58,618 nt of DNA, taken from assembly GCA_022925895.1 (NCBI GenBank), contig JAKSYS010000384.1, positions 1-58,618 of the forward strand, given 5' to 3'. Origin of the DNA: Fragilaria crotonensis (Eukaryota > Bacillariophyta > Fragilariophyceae > Fragilariales > Fragilariaceae). The translations under genes were made by a program, and so were the position numbers. Below, piece after piece: positions 18,897 through 29,136 of the stretch (position 1 is the first letter of the stretch; each line of letters opens with the position of its first letter). A model generated the notes under the pieces. That model ran no database searches and had not been told where the DNA came from. It saw only the letters and a list, made by a program, of their open reading frames with translations.

Positions 18897-20522
18897 CTAC
18901 GACTGTTCACCATCCTTCGCTCCCATGGACATGCTCTTGGCTTGCTTTATCATTTCCTCTTGGTCAGCTTCTGTGACTTCCTGGCCTTGAGCCTTTGCCA
19001 TAGTAGTCATTGCTGCAACTGTAGCTCGCGCCTTGATATCTTCCGAGTTTATGTCCTTGACACCGCCACCTCCCTTACCGGCCTCATAAAATTCACGACC
19101 AAGAATTAGAATTCCTTCAGCACGCTTCAGGCGCTCTTCTTGAGAGACACTAGCATCGGAGAATATCTTGTAGCAAACTTCCTTGAGCGTCTTAGAGATG
19201 TCACGAACGTTTATAGCCCATGCCAGTTCCAAAATGGCAGGTAACGACTCCTCCATCTTCTCCGTCAACTCAGCTTGCTGCTCAGGGGTGAGCTCCACAC
19301 CATCCTTCATGCCTCGTTGAACCGACTCGACTTCTTTTATGGCCTTCTGACCCTTTGACGCAGCCTTGACCCCAGCACTCACAATTTGCATATTATTGTT
19401 CATCATTTTCATGTTCTTCTTGGCTCTCGCAGCATGACCTTCCATGCCAAGAAAACTTGTCTTGAAACCAAGGAACTCCTCCGATTCAACCTGCAGAGCG
19501 AATCCAATGGTGTTACAAAAGACATCACCGAAGGTACCTTTGACGATCGTTGCCGCTTCCTCTCGGCAGCTCTTTGCAAATTCCTCTTCGGACACAATGC
19601 CACTACTGAAGTCGGATACACGCTTCACAATATTCATGGCACACTTGACTTCACGTTTGCGTTGTCGGAACTCTGCCTCCTCACTAGAAGCCTTCTTACC
19701 CATGACTTCGTCGGCTTCATCTTCGACTGTGTCTGTCTGTGACTGATCAATGACATCCTTCATCAGAGTATCTGCCGTGTTTGCGATCCACAGTTCACCA
19801 ATGTAAGGTTCGACAAGATGAGACCCGAACATGACGGCGAAGAAGACAAGTGGATCCATCTGTTGATGTGTTTCTTCTCCAGCGTTCTCAGATTTACCGT
19901 TGCGATCGTAATTTCTGCGTGATTCTTCATTAGACAAGATTTGATAGGCCTGACCAAGTTTCTGAAAGTTTTTGGCGGCTTCAGGATCATCCGGATTCTT
20001 ATCCGGATGACATTTTCGAGCTTCCTTGTAGTACGCCTTTTTGATGTCCGCTTGTGTGGCACTTGTGGATACGTTCAACAAATCATAAAATTCTCGATCC
20101 TTGACTTGACGCTCATTCGCAGCAACACCACCTGCAGATGAAGCACCTCCGCCACGGGCAGCCTCCATGGCTTGAATTTCTTCCCATTCCTTGTCCAAAT
20201 AATAAAAATACCATTCTCGTCTTCGTTCATCCCAAATCTTCCCTTGGTTCGAGCTCCTCATTGCTTCCGCCGAGTTGACAACACCTCGCGTCATTTGGTA
20301 GGCACCGACGGCAACTCCCATGACGGGTAGCGCTACGGCAGACGCCACTCCAGTACCCAGACCTGTGACGAAACCGCGGAAGCCATCTTGTTGGGCGCCC
20401 ACAATGGGCTGAGCAATCAGGGAGGCAATCCCAGCAGCAGTGCCCTTTGCAACGCTTTTCAGTCCTGAACTCAGACCAGCCCAACCGTCTTTGGGTTTAC
20501 GCGTCGAAAACAGTGCATTCAT
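18897..20522 (-). CDS. DnaJ-X (class C J-domain) protein
   Basis: A 541-residue Hsp40 co-chaperone. The J domain spans about residues 143-206, starting EFYDLLNVSTSATQADIKKA, with the HPD motif at 172-174 that stimulates Hsp70 ATPase. No Gly/Phe region or zinc centre follows. Instead residues about 215-400 match the DnaJ-X domain of yeast Caj1/Djp1-type proteins (PLVFFAVMFGSHLVEPYIGE). The N-terminal 90 residues are Gly/Ala-rich with amphipathic repeats (GTAAGIASLIAQPIVGAQQ), resembling the lipid-associating C-terminal motif of VPS13-like proteins. This suggests contact with a membrane, but is only a resemblance. Start ATG at 20522; single exon. The gene converges on the small spliced gene at 18.1-18.7 kb. 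Confidence 0.88.
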   Translation of the reverse strand: MNALFSTRKPKDGWAGLSSGLKSVAKGTAAGIASLIAQPIVGAQQDGFRGFVTGLGTGVASAVALPVMGVAVGAYQMTRGVVNSAEAMRSSNQGKIWDERRREWYFYYLDKEWEEIQAMEAARGGGASSAGGVAANERQVKDREFYDLLNVSTSATQADIKKAYYKEARKCHPDKNPDDPEAAKNFQKLGQAYQILSNEESRRNYDRNGKSENAGEETHQQMDPLVFFAVMFGSHLVEPYIGELWIANTADTLMKDVIDQSQTDTVEDEADEVMGKKASSEEAEFRQRKREVKCAMNIVKRVSDFSSGIVSEEEFAKSCREEAATIVKGTFGDVFCNTIGFALQVESEEFLGFKTSFLGMEGHAARAKKNMKMMNNNMQIVSAGVKAASKGQKAIKEVESVQRGMKDGVELTPEQQAELTEKMEESLPAILELAWAINVRDISKTLKEVCYKIFSDASVSQEERLKRAEGILILGREFYEAGKGGGGVKDINSEDIKARATVAAMTTMAKAQGQEVTEADQEEMIKQAKSMSMGAKDGEQS

Positions 20523-20703
20523 AACATCGCGACTCTTTGGTAAGTTGAAACAGCGAGAACGAGTGAGTCTTGGCGAGAGGGAAGACGGAATTAAATCTCA
20601 ATCGATACCGGTACTAATAGTATGTATCCCAAACATTATACCAACTGTTCCTTGTGAAAACTCCAAGTCGGCTGTTGGTGCGGGACGGTGTGGTTGTACC
20701 TCC

Positions 20704-21015
20704 TTAGAGTGTGGATATCTTGCGTAGGGATGCAAATCGACTCCACAAAGCATTGAAAGAGGATTGGATCTTAAAGTAAAACCTGTATAGCGACGTGTTA
20801 CGTACCTCCCGTAGTTCATGGTCCAGTTGACTTTGCTCTGCATTCAGCTCTGTGGACGGAAACGATTCTTGAGTGCTTTGCTTTTGCTCGTCGTCGCTCA
20901 CACTTGAGCTCATCTTTTGTACTTTGAAGGTGCTTCTGTGATACAGGCTTTTTCGTGAAAGATTGCGATGGAACCTTGCTGAAGAAGCTGCCTTAGCAAC
21001 TCCACGAATGAGCAT
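20704..21015 (-). CDS. Possible small protein with mitochondrial-type presequence
   Basis: A 103-codon frame starting at a good ATG (21015). The first 35 residues are rich in Arg, Ser and Ala and free of acidic residues (RGVAKAASSARFHRNLSRKS), as in a mitochondrial presequence. The following 40 residues are acidic and polar. A GTACGT donor-like site lies within the frame near 20807, so the 3' end may be spliced differently. I do not recognise the product. It could be a real short gene or a chance frame upstream of the DnaJ-X gene. Confidence 0.38.
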   Translation of the reverse strand: MLIRGVAKAASSARFHRNLSRKSLYHRSTFKVQKMSSSVSDDEQKQSTQESFPSTELNAEQSQLDHELREVRNTSLYRFYFKIQSSFNALWSRFASLRKISTL

Positions 21016-22138
21016 ATCGGTTGGAGTGTTTCACAAGAAGGCAACGAACTGCTGGAGGGCGAATTCAGTATGCACGTCTCTTGATATATTATGTACGAGG
21101 GGTTTGTGTAGAGCGTAGTACCACTCTGGTGGGAGAAAAAAGTATTCTGGGACAGGGAGGCCGTGTGCCGTGTGCCGTGTATGTCCCATAATCGAGCCGA
21201 TCGAGCTTTTCTAAAGAAATCGACTCCATAAATTTTATTGCAAATTAAGTTACACATCATCTTGCAGACTGCTCCTCTGAGAATAGAAATACCATACACT
21301 GTACCAGTACTAAGTAGAACTCAGTACTCCCGTACATAAACTGGCTCCAAGGTAAAATATTACTGTAGTACTCAGTACTGGAATGAATAAAAGCACTCCG
21401 TCTACTACTTGTACCATAGGCGCGTGGAAACCACGTATGCATGTTACCTGGTACTGTACCGGAGTACAGTCTTGTTCCTGTACTCTCCACTGGGAATGGA
21501 TTCTACATTCTACATACGCTCCTGTTACTGGTACTTGTACCACTATGCGAGTGGAAAGCAGGCGTCGGTTGCGCTCTCCCTTCGTTCCACTTCGATGTTT
21601 GACTGGGCGAGCACCGAATACCCAGCTCGTTAAATTGGACAAAGAGACAAAACTTGATAACGGTCGAATCGTTGACCGTGTGAAGCAGTTCCAACCATTA
21701 CGACAATCATAACCGCCGTCAGTTTAATGCTAAATGAAACACATGAAAACGAGCATATTGTCAACCGAAAAAATCTTAACAAGGACGTTGGATAATTAGA
21801 GAATCCAATGCACCTCGTCGTCGGAAAACGTGAAATACGTAGTGGAATACCAAGAATTGTGAGTAATGAACAAAGGTCGATGATTGTGGTTGACGTGCGC
21901 CTATGTACCAGATTCAATTTTTCACAAGAGCAGGAGAAGGCAAGGCAAGAGTGAAAGAATTCAGCACATCAACTCTGTTGACTGTCGACCGTTGACCAGA
22001 GAACTTGAGCGGCGAGGGTAAAAGTTAGCAAAAAAAACACGAGCTCATGGCCTGAGCGTGTGTTCAACACAAATTTCACAAATACTCCATACTACGATAC
22101 TCCCTAGAACGATTCCTGGCATCTGAATTCGAACTACA
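21016..22138. other. GTAC-rich intergenic region
   Basis: A 1.1-kb gap. Between about 21300 and 21541 GTAC occurs 13 times, one of the densest clusters in the window. The right part (21650-22138) lacks the motif and probably serves as promoter for the four-TM gene. No gene is supported. Confidence 0.55.
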
Positions 22139-24191
22139 ATGAGTGACACGAATGTCGACGCTGCCATCGAAGGCACGCAAACTGTTCCGAAGCAGGACGA
22201 TTCATACGTCCGAGAGGATGGAAAAACAGTTCGACGAGTACGCAAATCGTCGCTAGGCAGCATTTCCGAAGTTGGCAGCATGGAAGGCGATGTATATATT
22301 CGTGCCGATGGAAAGAAGGTGCGACGAGTTAAGCGCACTACGAAAAAAAAAGTGGATGGGATCAGCCAGTCAAACACCGATGCTACGCTGCCGCCGAAAG
22401 CTCCAGTGCTGCTGCCGGAACCAATGTTCCCGGGAGACCCTCCAGAGGAACTGCTGAAAGGAATTCAATTTGAAACGACTCCGTCGCTCTCTGTGGTCGA
22501 CCCGAAAACTACGGTTCCTCAGGAATTGAAAAGCGATTTGCCACCGCACTCAGCTGCAGCCGATACCATCAAGGTAGTTGATCCTGTTCTCATTGCTGCC
22601 ACTCTCAATAAGATCGAAGATCTCACCACGCGAGGTGAAGGAAAGAATCCGTGGACATCAGCGCCCAGTTTCGAAGAATCGGTCAAATCCGGGGAACAAA
22701 TCCAAAAAGAAAAGGCAGAGGCTTTAATCAACCCGTTTGAGATTTTTCAAGAAGTGCAACCTCAAGTGTACTTAGTTCCGATAGAGGAAGCATCGCCCCT
22801 GCCGTCTCTACAAGTGCCCGACGAACAAGAAGCTCAGGCCTCTCCTGCGTCGTCCTCTCAGGAGTCACTCGATGCGCTTCGCAAGATTACAGCGGCTGTA
22901 ACAGCAACCCAGTCTCCTCCTCCGTCCAATGCACGGGGATCCAATTATACCCAGCCACAGCTTCCAAGCTACATCGCTGCACCAATTCTCAGCAACTTGC
23001 GCGATGCATCCGACGGGCTTCTCGTAGACGATAGTATCACATCGCCCCTTTCGGTGGCCTCCCGCGGTTTCAACGCGGACAGCATGCCCATCGCTCCGTC
23101 GCGTGACGAGTTTGGGAGTGACTCCTTCGACGATGAAGATCCGCCACCCCGACGCAAATTCTCCCCTCCCAAATTTCGCCTTCCCGAAAGCATCACCTCG
23201 AAGACACGCAGTCGAGCCGATGTGGACACTTTTGATGGAGCGGGGTCGATAGGGAGCTACGATCGTACGTTGAAAATATCGAATCTCTCTTGCCTCGCCG
23301 AAACCTTGTGTACTAGCGTGCTCATTCCATTTTCTTGTTCGTTCATCAGGACTAGCTGGTGGTCTTCACCAAATCACAGACGCCGACGCCATGGTCATGA
23401 ATGCTACGCTTGCTCACAAGCGAGTCAAGGTAGTTCAGCTTCTGTTTTTCGGCTTGATCGGACTTCTAGTGGGCTTTCTAGGGTCCTTTTATATCCAATC
23501 CAGCTGCCATTTTGTCAACGCCAATGTTGTCGTGGGAGCTAATGCTGAAGTCTTTGTACTTCATTATGGAATCTGGAAGTATACTCCGATCGACAGTGCC
23601 TTTCAGGGATACACATACTGCACAGGATATGACGACGAATACACCACAGATGCCCCATTGATCCCTCGAATCGCTGGGTTTGTCAGCATGGTTACCGGAC
23701 TTTACGCTTTGTCTACCTTGTGGCTCTATCTCATCTTCGGTAGAGCGTCATATAAATTCTGGAGTTGGGCAGTTGGCATGGCATCGATCGCATGTGTATG
23801 TCAAGGCCTTACATTCCTGTTCTTTGTTGATGATGTCTGCCAGAGAAATTCCTGTTACCTCGGACCAGGAGGCTACGTGGGTATTGCTTCGACCTTCGCC
23901 TGGTTCTTGGTTGCGTTTGAAATGTACTACAACATGCCGATCTCGGCCATGATGACACACATTGATCCGGGGAGAAATGGGGCTTCTGTCATGACGAATT
24001 TGGAACCATCGGACTTTTCTCGCGGAGCGTGTGCCTACTTTCGACGTGCATCCTCTGGCAACGTAGAGCCGCTGCCGACCTTGAACGAATTTCAGCGTAA
24101 AAAAGATGGGGCCGGTTCCGTTGGAAAAGGCATGATGGAACTCAACTCGATCAAGCGCTCTGGCTCTTATAAACCACCAGCCTTTGACTGA
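22139..24191 (+). CDS. Four-TM protein with long disordered N-terminus, two exons
   Basis: A 655-residue protein joined from 22139-23264 and 23350-24191. The 85-nt intron has a GTACGT donor and a CATCAG acceptor, and the frame is continuous through DRLAGGLHQ. The N-terminal 375 residues are low-complexity and rich in Pro, Ser and Glu. They open with two copies of a short repeat (YVREDGKTVRRVRK near residue 23 and YIRADGKKVRRVKR near 52). The C-terminal part has four TM helices (about 400-425, 490-515, 525-547, 560-580) with paired cysteines in the loops, an arrangement resembling tetraspanins or claudins without a clear signature. A basic, Ser-rich tail follows. Probably a surface or endomembrane protein whose N-terminus is cytosolic. 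The family is not recognised. Confidence 0.75.
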
Positions 24192-24359
24192 GAATCTTAC
24201 GCTTACGCTAAAGCTAGGTATTCCCCCAATCTTGCTTGATCGCCTCCCGTTTACTCGAATACTAATCTTCACAAGGGGGACGTGGCGATGAGAAAGAGCA
24301 AATCCCACAGCAAAGTTCCCAAACATAATCCTGAGCATGACTAAACAGCAAGATGGCGA

Positions 24360-25496
24360 TCATTCTGCATCGAAACACTGTCGCATTCGATCAGGACTGA
24401 TATCGTGTCCTATCACATACAAACTCTTATCTGTGCAATTCCCGTCCCGACTAAGTCGGATTGGCATCTCCGTCCATTGGAAGTCAAAACCTCGTTTTTC
24501 CAATTCCCTCTTCCATCTCCACCTATGGATTTCGTAGTAGTCTCCTGCTTTGGCCCAAAGCGGATTCAGCGACGACTCGTTCAGCCAAATGCCCAACGAG
24601 GTGTCTTCACCTTGATACTCGAACAAGACGTCCTTGTGCATGGCAACAAATTCCGCGATAGGTCGACTGACTGCGTGCCCGTATGATCCAAGTGGAAAAT
24701 TGGGATAGCGCCTTTCCTTGTAGTCGTGCTCTGCATTTTTACCTTGTCGACGCACTGGATCGCCCCACCATAGGATTTTCCCCACTACTGTGGGCACCGA
24801 TGCATTTAAATGTTGTAAAAAGCCTGGCAGAGCCTCGACACGGGCATAAAAATCGTCGTCGGTCTTGACAATCCACTGCGCTTGCAGACAATGTCGAATT
24901 ACGAAATCATAGCCAAACTTGAGCTTATTCGGTAGGCTGATGTACGATTCAGGCCTTGGCGCAACAATGATATCTCGATACCGTTCATTCTCCGAAACCA
25001 GTTGTTCGTGTTCTTGTTGGAGATAACCGACGTACCGTTCGTCGACAAAATCTTTCGCTCCGGGGCGACCTTGACACTTTAATGTGTTGGAACGCGCTTG
25101 AACCGGAATTGGACACTCTGTTCCGACCACAAAGTACACATTATCGTGCCCCTTGGCCCATGTGTCTCGAATGGCTTGGCGACGGTTAAAATGATTCCGG
25201 GCCGACAGAACAAGGACGACGACTGTCGATTGCGTCGCATTTGGTAGCGCGAGTTCAACCACAGTTGAGTTGGCTGACACATTGACTGTGGATTGCATCC
25301 AGCTTAGTGATTTGTGTCCATAGGGTAGATCGATCGACCAAAGTGTGGGAGGAGGATACAGAGAATGGGTTTGACTCATGAGAAGGGGAAAGGAACATGT
25401 GACCAGTCCACAGATAATCAAGACGAAGTGGCAAAGCTTCAGGTGCTTCCAACACAACTTCGCGTTATTCGATCGTCGCATGGGCGGCCCTTGCAT
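24360..25496 (-). CDS. GT31 family beta-1,3-galactosyltransferase-like protein
   Basis: A 378-residue type II membrane glycosyltransferase. A TM anchor lies at about residues 22-40. The luminal domain has the GT31 blocks: RRQAIRDTW (105-113), WIVKTDDDFYARV with the metal-binding DDD at 213-215, YPNFPLGSYGHAVSRPIAEF, and YQGEDTSLGIWL with the catalytic-region ED pair. Such enzymes add galactose or N-acetylglucosamine in beta-1,3 linkage to glycans in the Golgi; donor and acceptor cannot be read here. The open frame begins with a GTG codon at 25523. The first ATG, 25496, is used; another ATG five codons on (25481) is possible. Single exon, 330 bp downstream of the CruP-like gene on the same strand. 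Confidence 0.85.
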   Translation of the reverse strand: MQGPPMRRSNNAKLCWKHLKLCHFVLIICGLVTCSFPLLMSQTHSLYPPPTLWSIDLPYGHKSLSWMQSTVNVSANSTVVELALPNATQSTVVVLVLSARNHFNRRQAIRDTWAKGHDNVYFVVGTECPIPVQARSNTLKCQGRPGAKDFVDERYVGYLQQEHEQLVSENERYRDIIVAPRPESYISLPNKLKFGYDFVIRHCLQAQWIVKTDDDFYARVEALPGFLQHLNASVPTVVGKILWWGDPVRRQGKNAEHDYKERRYPNFPLGSYGHAVSRPIAEFVAMHKDVLFEYQGEDTSLGIWLNESSLNPLWAKAGDYYEIHRWRWKRELEKRGFDFQWTEMPIRLSRDGNCTDKSLYVIGHDISPDRMRQCFDAE

Positions 25497-25825
25497 TCGC
25501 CACACCACAATGGTGTGCCTCACTTCTCTCCCTAACGTCTTACGGCTATCGGTTTACAATGGGTGTTGAGGGAGAGTACGAGACAAACAACATCAAGAAA
25601 GACATGGCAACCCGGAAAATCGAACAAATTTGTAACTTTTGCAGTCAGTACCTTGCAGCTTGCACCGAGTTGTACAACCTCCAAAAATGCAGTCGTGCTC
25701 CGGAGCTTCGAGTGCTCCATTTTACAAAACAAAAACAAGAATTGGCTACATACAGCGAACAAAAACAGGCGGCATCATGTCATGCCAAGATGGTACAGCT
25801 AAAAAAATGTTGCTTGCTAACAGCC
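25497..25825. other. Short same-strand intergenic region
   Basis: A gap of 329 bp between two minus-strand genes. It holds the 3' UTR of the CruP-like gene and the promoter of the GT31 gene. No other feature was seen. Confidence 0.45.
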
Positions 25826-27730
25826 TTAGCGTTCGCCTTCCGGCAGGATGTAGTCGCCACCACTGCCAAACTTCCAGGCCTCCATGCGCCGTCTCCATTG
25901 AAATTGAGCACGAGGATTCTTCAGACTGTCCACGACTGGCTTCAAAATTGGTGATACACCCCCGTGAAGACCGGTGTACAGAGTCATCATTGCAACATGG
26001 CCCAACCAATCAACAAGGGACGGGATCCCGACATGCATCACGATTTCGGGCATGAAGGTTGGGTCCGATAGAAAGGAGCGAGCCAGTGATCCAACCAGAC
26101 CATCAACACGAATTACGTCCTGCAGGAAGGGCATGATGGTTCGAGGTCCCATCTCATCCATAATATCAAAATTGTTGGCCAGCAAGCGATTAATGAATTT
26201 GGGATCCACTGATTGACCCATGCGTACAGACATGGCTTTTTGAAACATCCACGCCGCACTCAAGTTTGGTGTATACGCATTGATTTCCGCCAAGTCCTCC
26301 TTCGTTAACAAGGAGTGCTCTAGGGCGTCAGAAATGGCGCACGTGATGCGATCCAAATGACGCGTCAACGCTCCAAAACCACCGAAACTGAGAGGACTTT
26401 GAATACCGGAGGCATCACCAACTGCCAAAACTCGTGACCATTGAGGTTGGAGTGGAGAGTCACGGTAGGTTGGAAAGTAAGCAAAGAGCACACGATGGAT
26501 ATCCAAATCAGTTTCAGGGTTGGAAATGCTTGGTTGATATTCCGGGAGCAACTTCCAATAGTCCTCCATGAGCATCTCCAGCGACGGTCGTTTCTCGTCG
26601 GCGTCCATGTAGGTAAACATGTAGGTCGTTTTGGTACTACTTGTGCCTGGTTGGTTGCCGTTCCGACCGATGTTGACAGGGAAGGCTTCCCAAAAGTACT
26701 GCAATTTGCCATTTTCGCCTTTGTCTTGAATCTCAGTGTTGGTGTAGATAATGTCACCAATCAGATTGGAGGCAGCATCGTACCCAGAGGCACATGATCC
26801 AACAACGGCACATACTCCATCGGGTTTCATTCCGTACCGTTGTTGTCCGGAAATCGGCGATGCATTCCCCATGCAGTCTAAGACCAGGGATGCAGTAATC
26901 GGCTCATTGTCGCTGCCCAAATCAAGCGCTGATCCGACAGAATCACTAACGACGACTCCCTGCAAGCGCGTCTCTTCTCTTACCACACCTCCTAATGCTA
27001 GGAAGCGTCGCTTGACTCTCTCCAACAGAAGGGCTGGCGAGACGCCTAGATTTAAGACGTTCGGCGTAGTTGTTTCGAAACCAATACCATTCTCAAAATA
27101 ACCACCCGACAACGGCGTCACTTCTTTATTCTTAAAGCCACTCCTGCACGCAGGAAATTCAGTAGTAATAACAGCATCAATATCATCTTGAGTCAACACC
27201 CCTAGTTCCAAGAGTTCCTCCATCTCCTTGAGACTGATGTTCCATTCCTGCTCTCGTCCTTGAAGCTTTCCGGCTTCGACCACCACGACTTTGTGACCAC
27301 GAAGCGCGAGCGCCGTCCCAAAAAAGATTCCAAGTGTGCCTCCACAAATGGCAACATCAAAATCCAATTCCTTTGACGTCTGTTCTCGCAATTTGGCCCA
27401 GCATTGAGGATTTCCCGTGGCCCCATCATCCGTCACAAAGCGCGGAGGTCGGTCTCGTTGCAGTCCAATATCACTTATCTTATGGTCAAATCCTCGAAAC
27501 TGCTTGAGACGAGTCCAGTTCTCTTCGGCCTTGAGAAATGCTTCGTAGGACGCCGATCCTCCCGCACCTCCGGTCGTTTGCGTGGAGGTTCGTTCCATAA
27601 TGCGTTGTGTCAAGGATTTGGTGGAGGCCGCTGTCGTTGTCACACCGTTTCCCAAGCTCGACAGCGCATACGCGCCGGTTTCTCCGAACGCAACCAGTGG
27701 GATCAACCAAGAAGTTTTCATCATGAACAT
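25826..27730 (-). CDS. CruP-like lycopene-cyclase paralogue, FAD-dependent, plastid
   Basis: A 634-residue FAD-dependent oxidoreductase. The dinucleotide-binding motif (FDVAICGGTLGIFFGTALALRG region, about residues 124-145) uses CGGTLG in place of the usual GxGxxG spacing. The body matches the CruA/CruP branch of lycopene cyclases, with LAVGDASGIQSPLSFGGFG near residue 470 as the second flavin-contact block. Length and layout fit plant CruP (the At2g32640 type), reported to limit reactive oxygen in plastids and not established as the main cyclase. The start is set at 27730 (MFMMKTSWL), which begins a signal peptide ending near GAYALSS; ATGs at 27724 and 27721 would serve equally. The frame extends upstream to 27883, but without targeting character. 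Single exon. Confidence 0.75.
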   Translation of the reverse strand: MFMMKTSWLIPLVAFGETGAYALSSLGNGVTTTAASTKSLTQRIMERTSTQTTGGAGGSASYEAFLKAEENWTRLKQFRGFDHKISDIGLQRDRPPRFVTDDGATGNPQCWAKLREQTSKELDFDVAICGGTLGIFFGTALALRGHKVVVVEAGKLQGREQEWNISLKEMEELLELGVLTQDDIDAVITTEFPACRSGFKNKEVTPLSGGYFENGIGFETTTPNVLNLGVSPALLLERVKRRFLALGGVVREETRLQGVVVSDSVGSALDLGSDNEPITASLVLDCMGNASPISGQQRYGMKPDGVCAVVGSCASGYDAASNLIGDIIYTNTEIQDKGENGKLQYFWEAFPVNIGRNGNQPGTSSTKTTYMFTYMDADEKRPSLEMLMEDYWKLLPEYQPSISNPETDLDIHRVLFAYFPTYRDSPLQPQWSRVLAVGDASGIQSPLSFGGFGALTRHLDRITCAISDALEHSLLTKEDLAEINAYTPNLSAAWMFQKAMSVRMGQSVDPKFINRLLANNFDIMDEMGPRTIMPFLQDVIRVDGLVGSLARSFLSDPTFMPEIVMHVGIPSLVDWLGHVAMMTLYTGLHGGVSPILKPVVDSLKNPRAQFQWRRRMEAWKFGSGGDYILPEGER

Positions 27731-28090
27731 GATCTCGACTCTCCACACAAAGCAAGGATAGGAATAACTGCTGCTTGCTTCACTCAAGTCCGAAGCAGTC
27801 AGAGTGTTGGCTATTCCACCTTTGGTATGCGTGATCCGAGATAGTGAAATCATCACCTGACTGACGCAGGATGCAGGATCCAAGCCCAGTTCCTATGAAT
27901 CCCGGTGTCGGGATCCCGCAGAAGGCTGCCCCGAGATCTTTGACATGTGACCTGGCGGCTCTCGCACGAAAATGGTTTTTTCGGCTGCTATTGTGACTGG
28001 TCGAAAGACCATTTAGCTATTTCGTTCTAATTTGAAACCGTCATTTGCCGGATATTCCAGTATATGGTTTTACGATGACCGCGTCATAAG
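27731..28090. other. 5' region of the CruP-like gene
   Basis: Promoter and 5' UTR of the CruP-like gene. It ends in GTCATAAG (28083-28090), the left target-site duplication of the adjacent MITE. Nothing else was seen. Confidence 0.45.
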
Positions 28091-28699
28091 TATCGTTGTG
28101 TTTTAAACAAATTCAGATTTTGAATTTGTTTTAAACAGTTTTAAACTGTTTAAAACAACTTTGTTTAGAACAGCAACAGTTCACAGTTGTAAGTACTACA
28201 GTACTCCAAGTAGTCAACAAGTACTCGGAGTAGACCACCAATCAATACGGTTCAAAGCCTTGAGAACAAGACAACAAGGATAACCAAGATAGAAAGGAGC
28301 CCTGAGGACTAATCAGCATGAACTTATATTTGCACTCATGCCTGACAATACTCTGCCTTGTTGCATGCAGGTATCCCACCAACTGAATGGTATGGATCCC
28401 CTAAGTGTCCACTGATAACATCCTTTTGTCTCACCATTCTTGAATCAAAATGTATTGAATTGTCTCACATGCATCACTTAACTGATGTTCTGCATTTTGA
28501 TGCTGTTTCAACCTATAAACAGTATAGTTATGTGATGAGCAATGAGACTTGTCGATGAAAAAACCGCATCATAACCGTAAAACCTTAACCCTAACCTCGA
28601 TTTCAATTAAACAAATTGTTTTTTTTGAAAAAAAAAGTTGTTTTAAACAGCTGTTTAAAACAGGGTGTTTTAAACAGCAATTAAACAAACACAACGATA
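28091..28699. mobile_element. hAT-like MITE, 609 bp, 8-bp target duplication
   Basis: A non-coding element bounded by the 13-bp inverted repeat TATCGTTGTGTTT. It is flanked on both sides by GTCATAAG (28083-28090 and 28700-28707), an exact 8-bp target-site duplication. An 8-bp duplication is the hallmark of hAT and P superfamily transposons. Inside both ends are several copies of a subterminal motif, TTTTAAACAG or its complement CTGTTTAAAA, facing each other; hAT transposases bind such subterminal repeats. No transposase is encoded, so the element depends on one elsewhere. It lies between the CruP-like and Nudix genes. Confidence 0.82.
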
Positions 28700-28707
28700 G
28701 TCATAAG

Positions 28708-29136
28708 CCATACCCTATACCAGGGTACAGTACTCTAGCGATGTTACGTAACATACTGTACGACATACCTTGACCAGTAGGAAAAATGTTTCCGGTACGA
28801 CGGTACTAGTACAACACATCGTTAGATTCTTCATCATCCCACTCTCATCACACAATAAACATATCCCACCGCAGATGTGCATCGAATGAAAATCATGACT
28901 ACATTCATAGCCTCCTTCCTCGCAGCTTCGTCGCGTCGTTCTACTATTGCTGGAAGACTCTGCTTCTCCAGCACTCATTTGGTTCCATCGACGAAAAAGG
29001 CTATCGTCATTGCAGAATTCGGCGTGAAGCCATCTCGTTGGCACTGACCGGTTGCCTGCTTGCATATTCAACACGACCCTCTGTCACGGTATTCTGCGCC
29101 TCTGGCAACGATGAACTTCAGGAATTTTCTCCCGAA
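28708..29136. other. 5' region of the Nudix gene
   Basis: Upstream flank with a small GTAC cluster (28720-28815). An ATG at 28887 opens a 50-codon Ser/Arg-rich frame resembling an organelle presequence, but it is one frame off from the Nudix frame. The Nudix frame itself is open back to at least 28820 without an ATG. Confidence 0.4.

Noticed and set aside
23748-24338. 196-codon minus-strand frame over the four-TM gene
   Set aside because: Antisense to the TM-coding exon, and its composition mirrors that exon.
28570-28600. Telomere-like CCTTAACCCTAACC inside the MITE
   Set aside because: Only about two repeat units and inside a defined transposon; no sign of a chromosome end.
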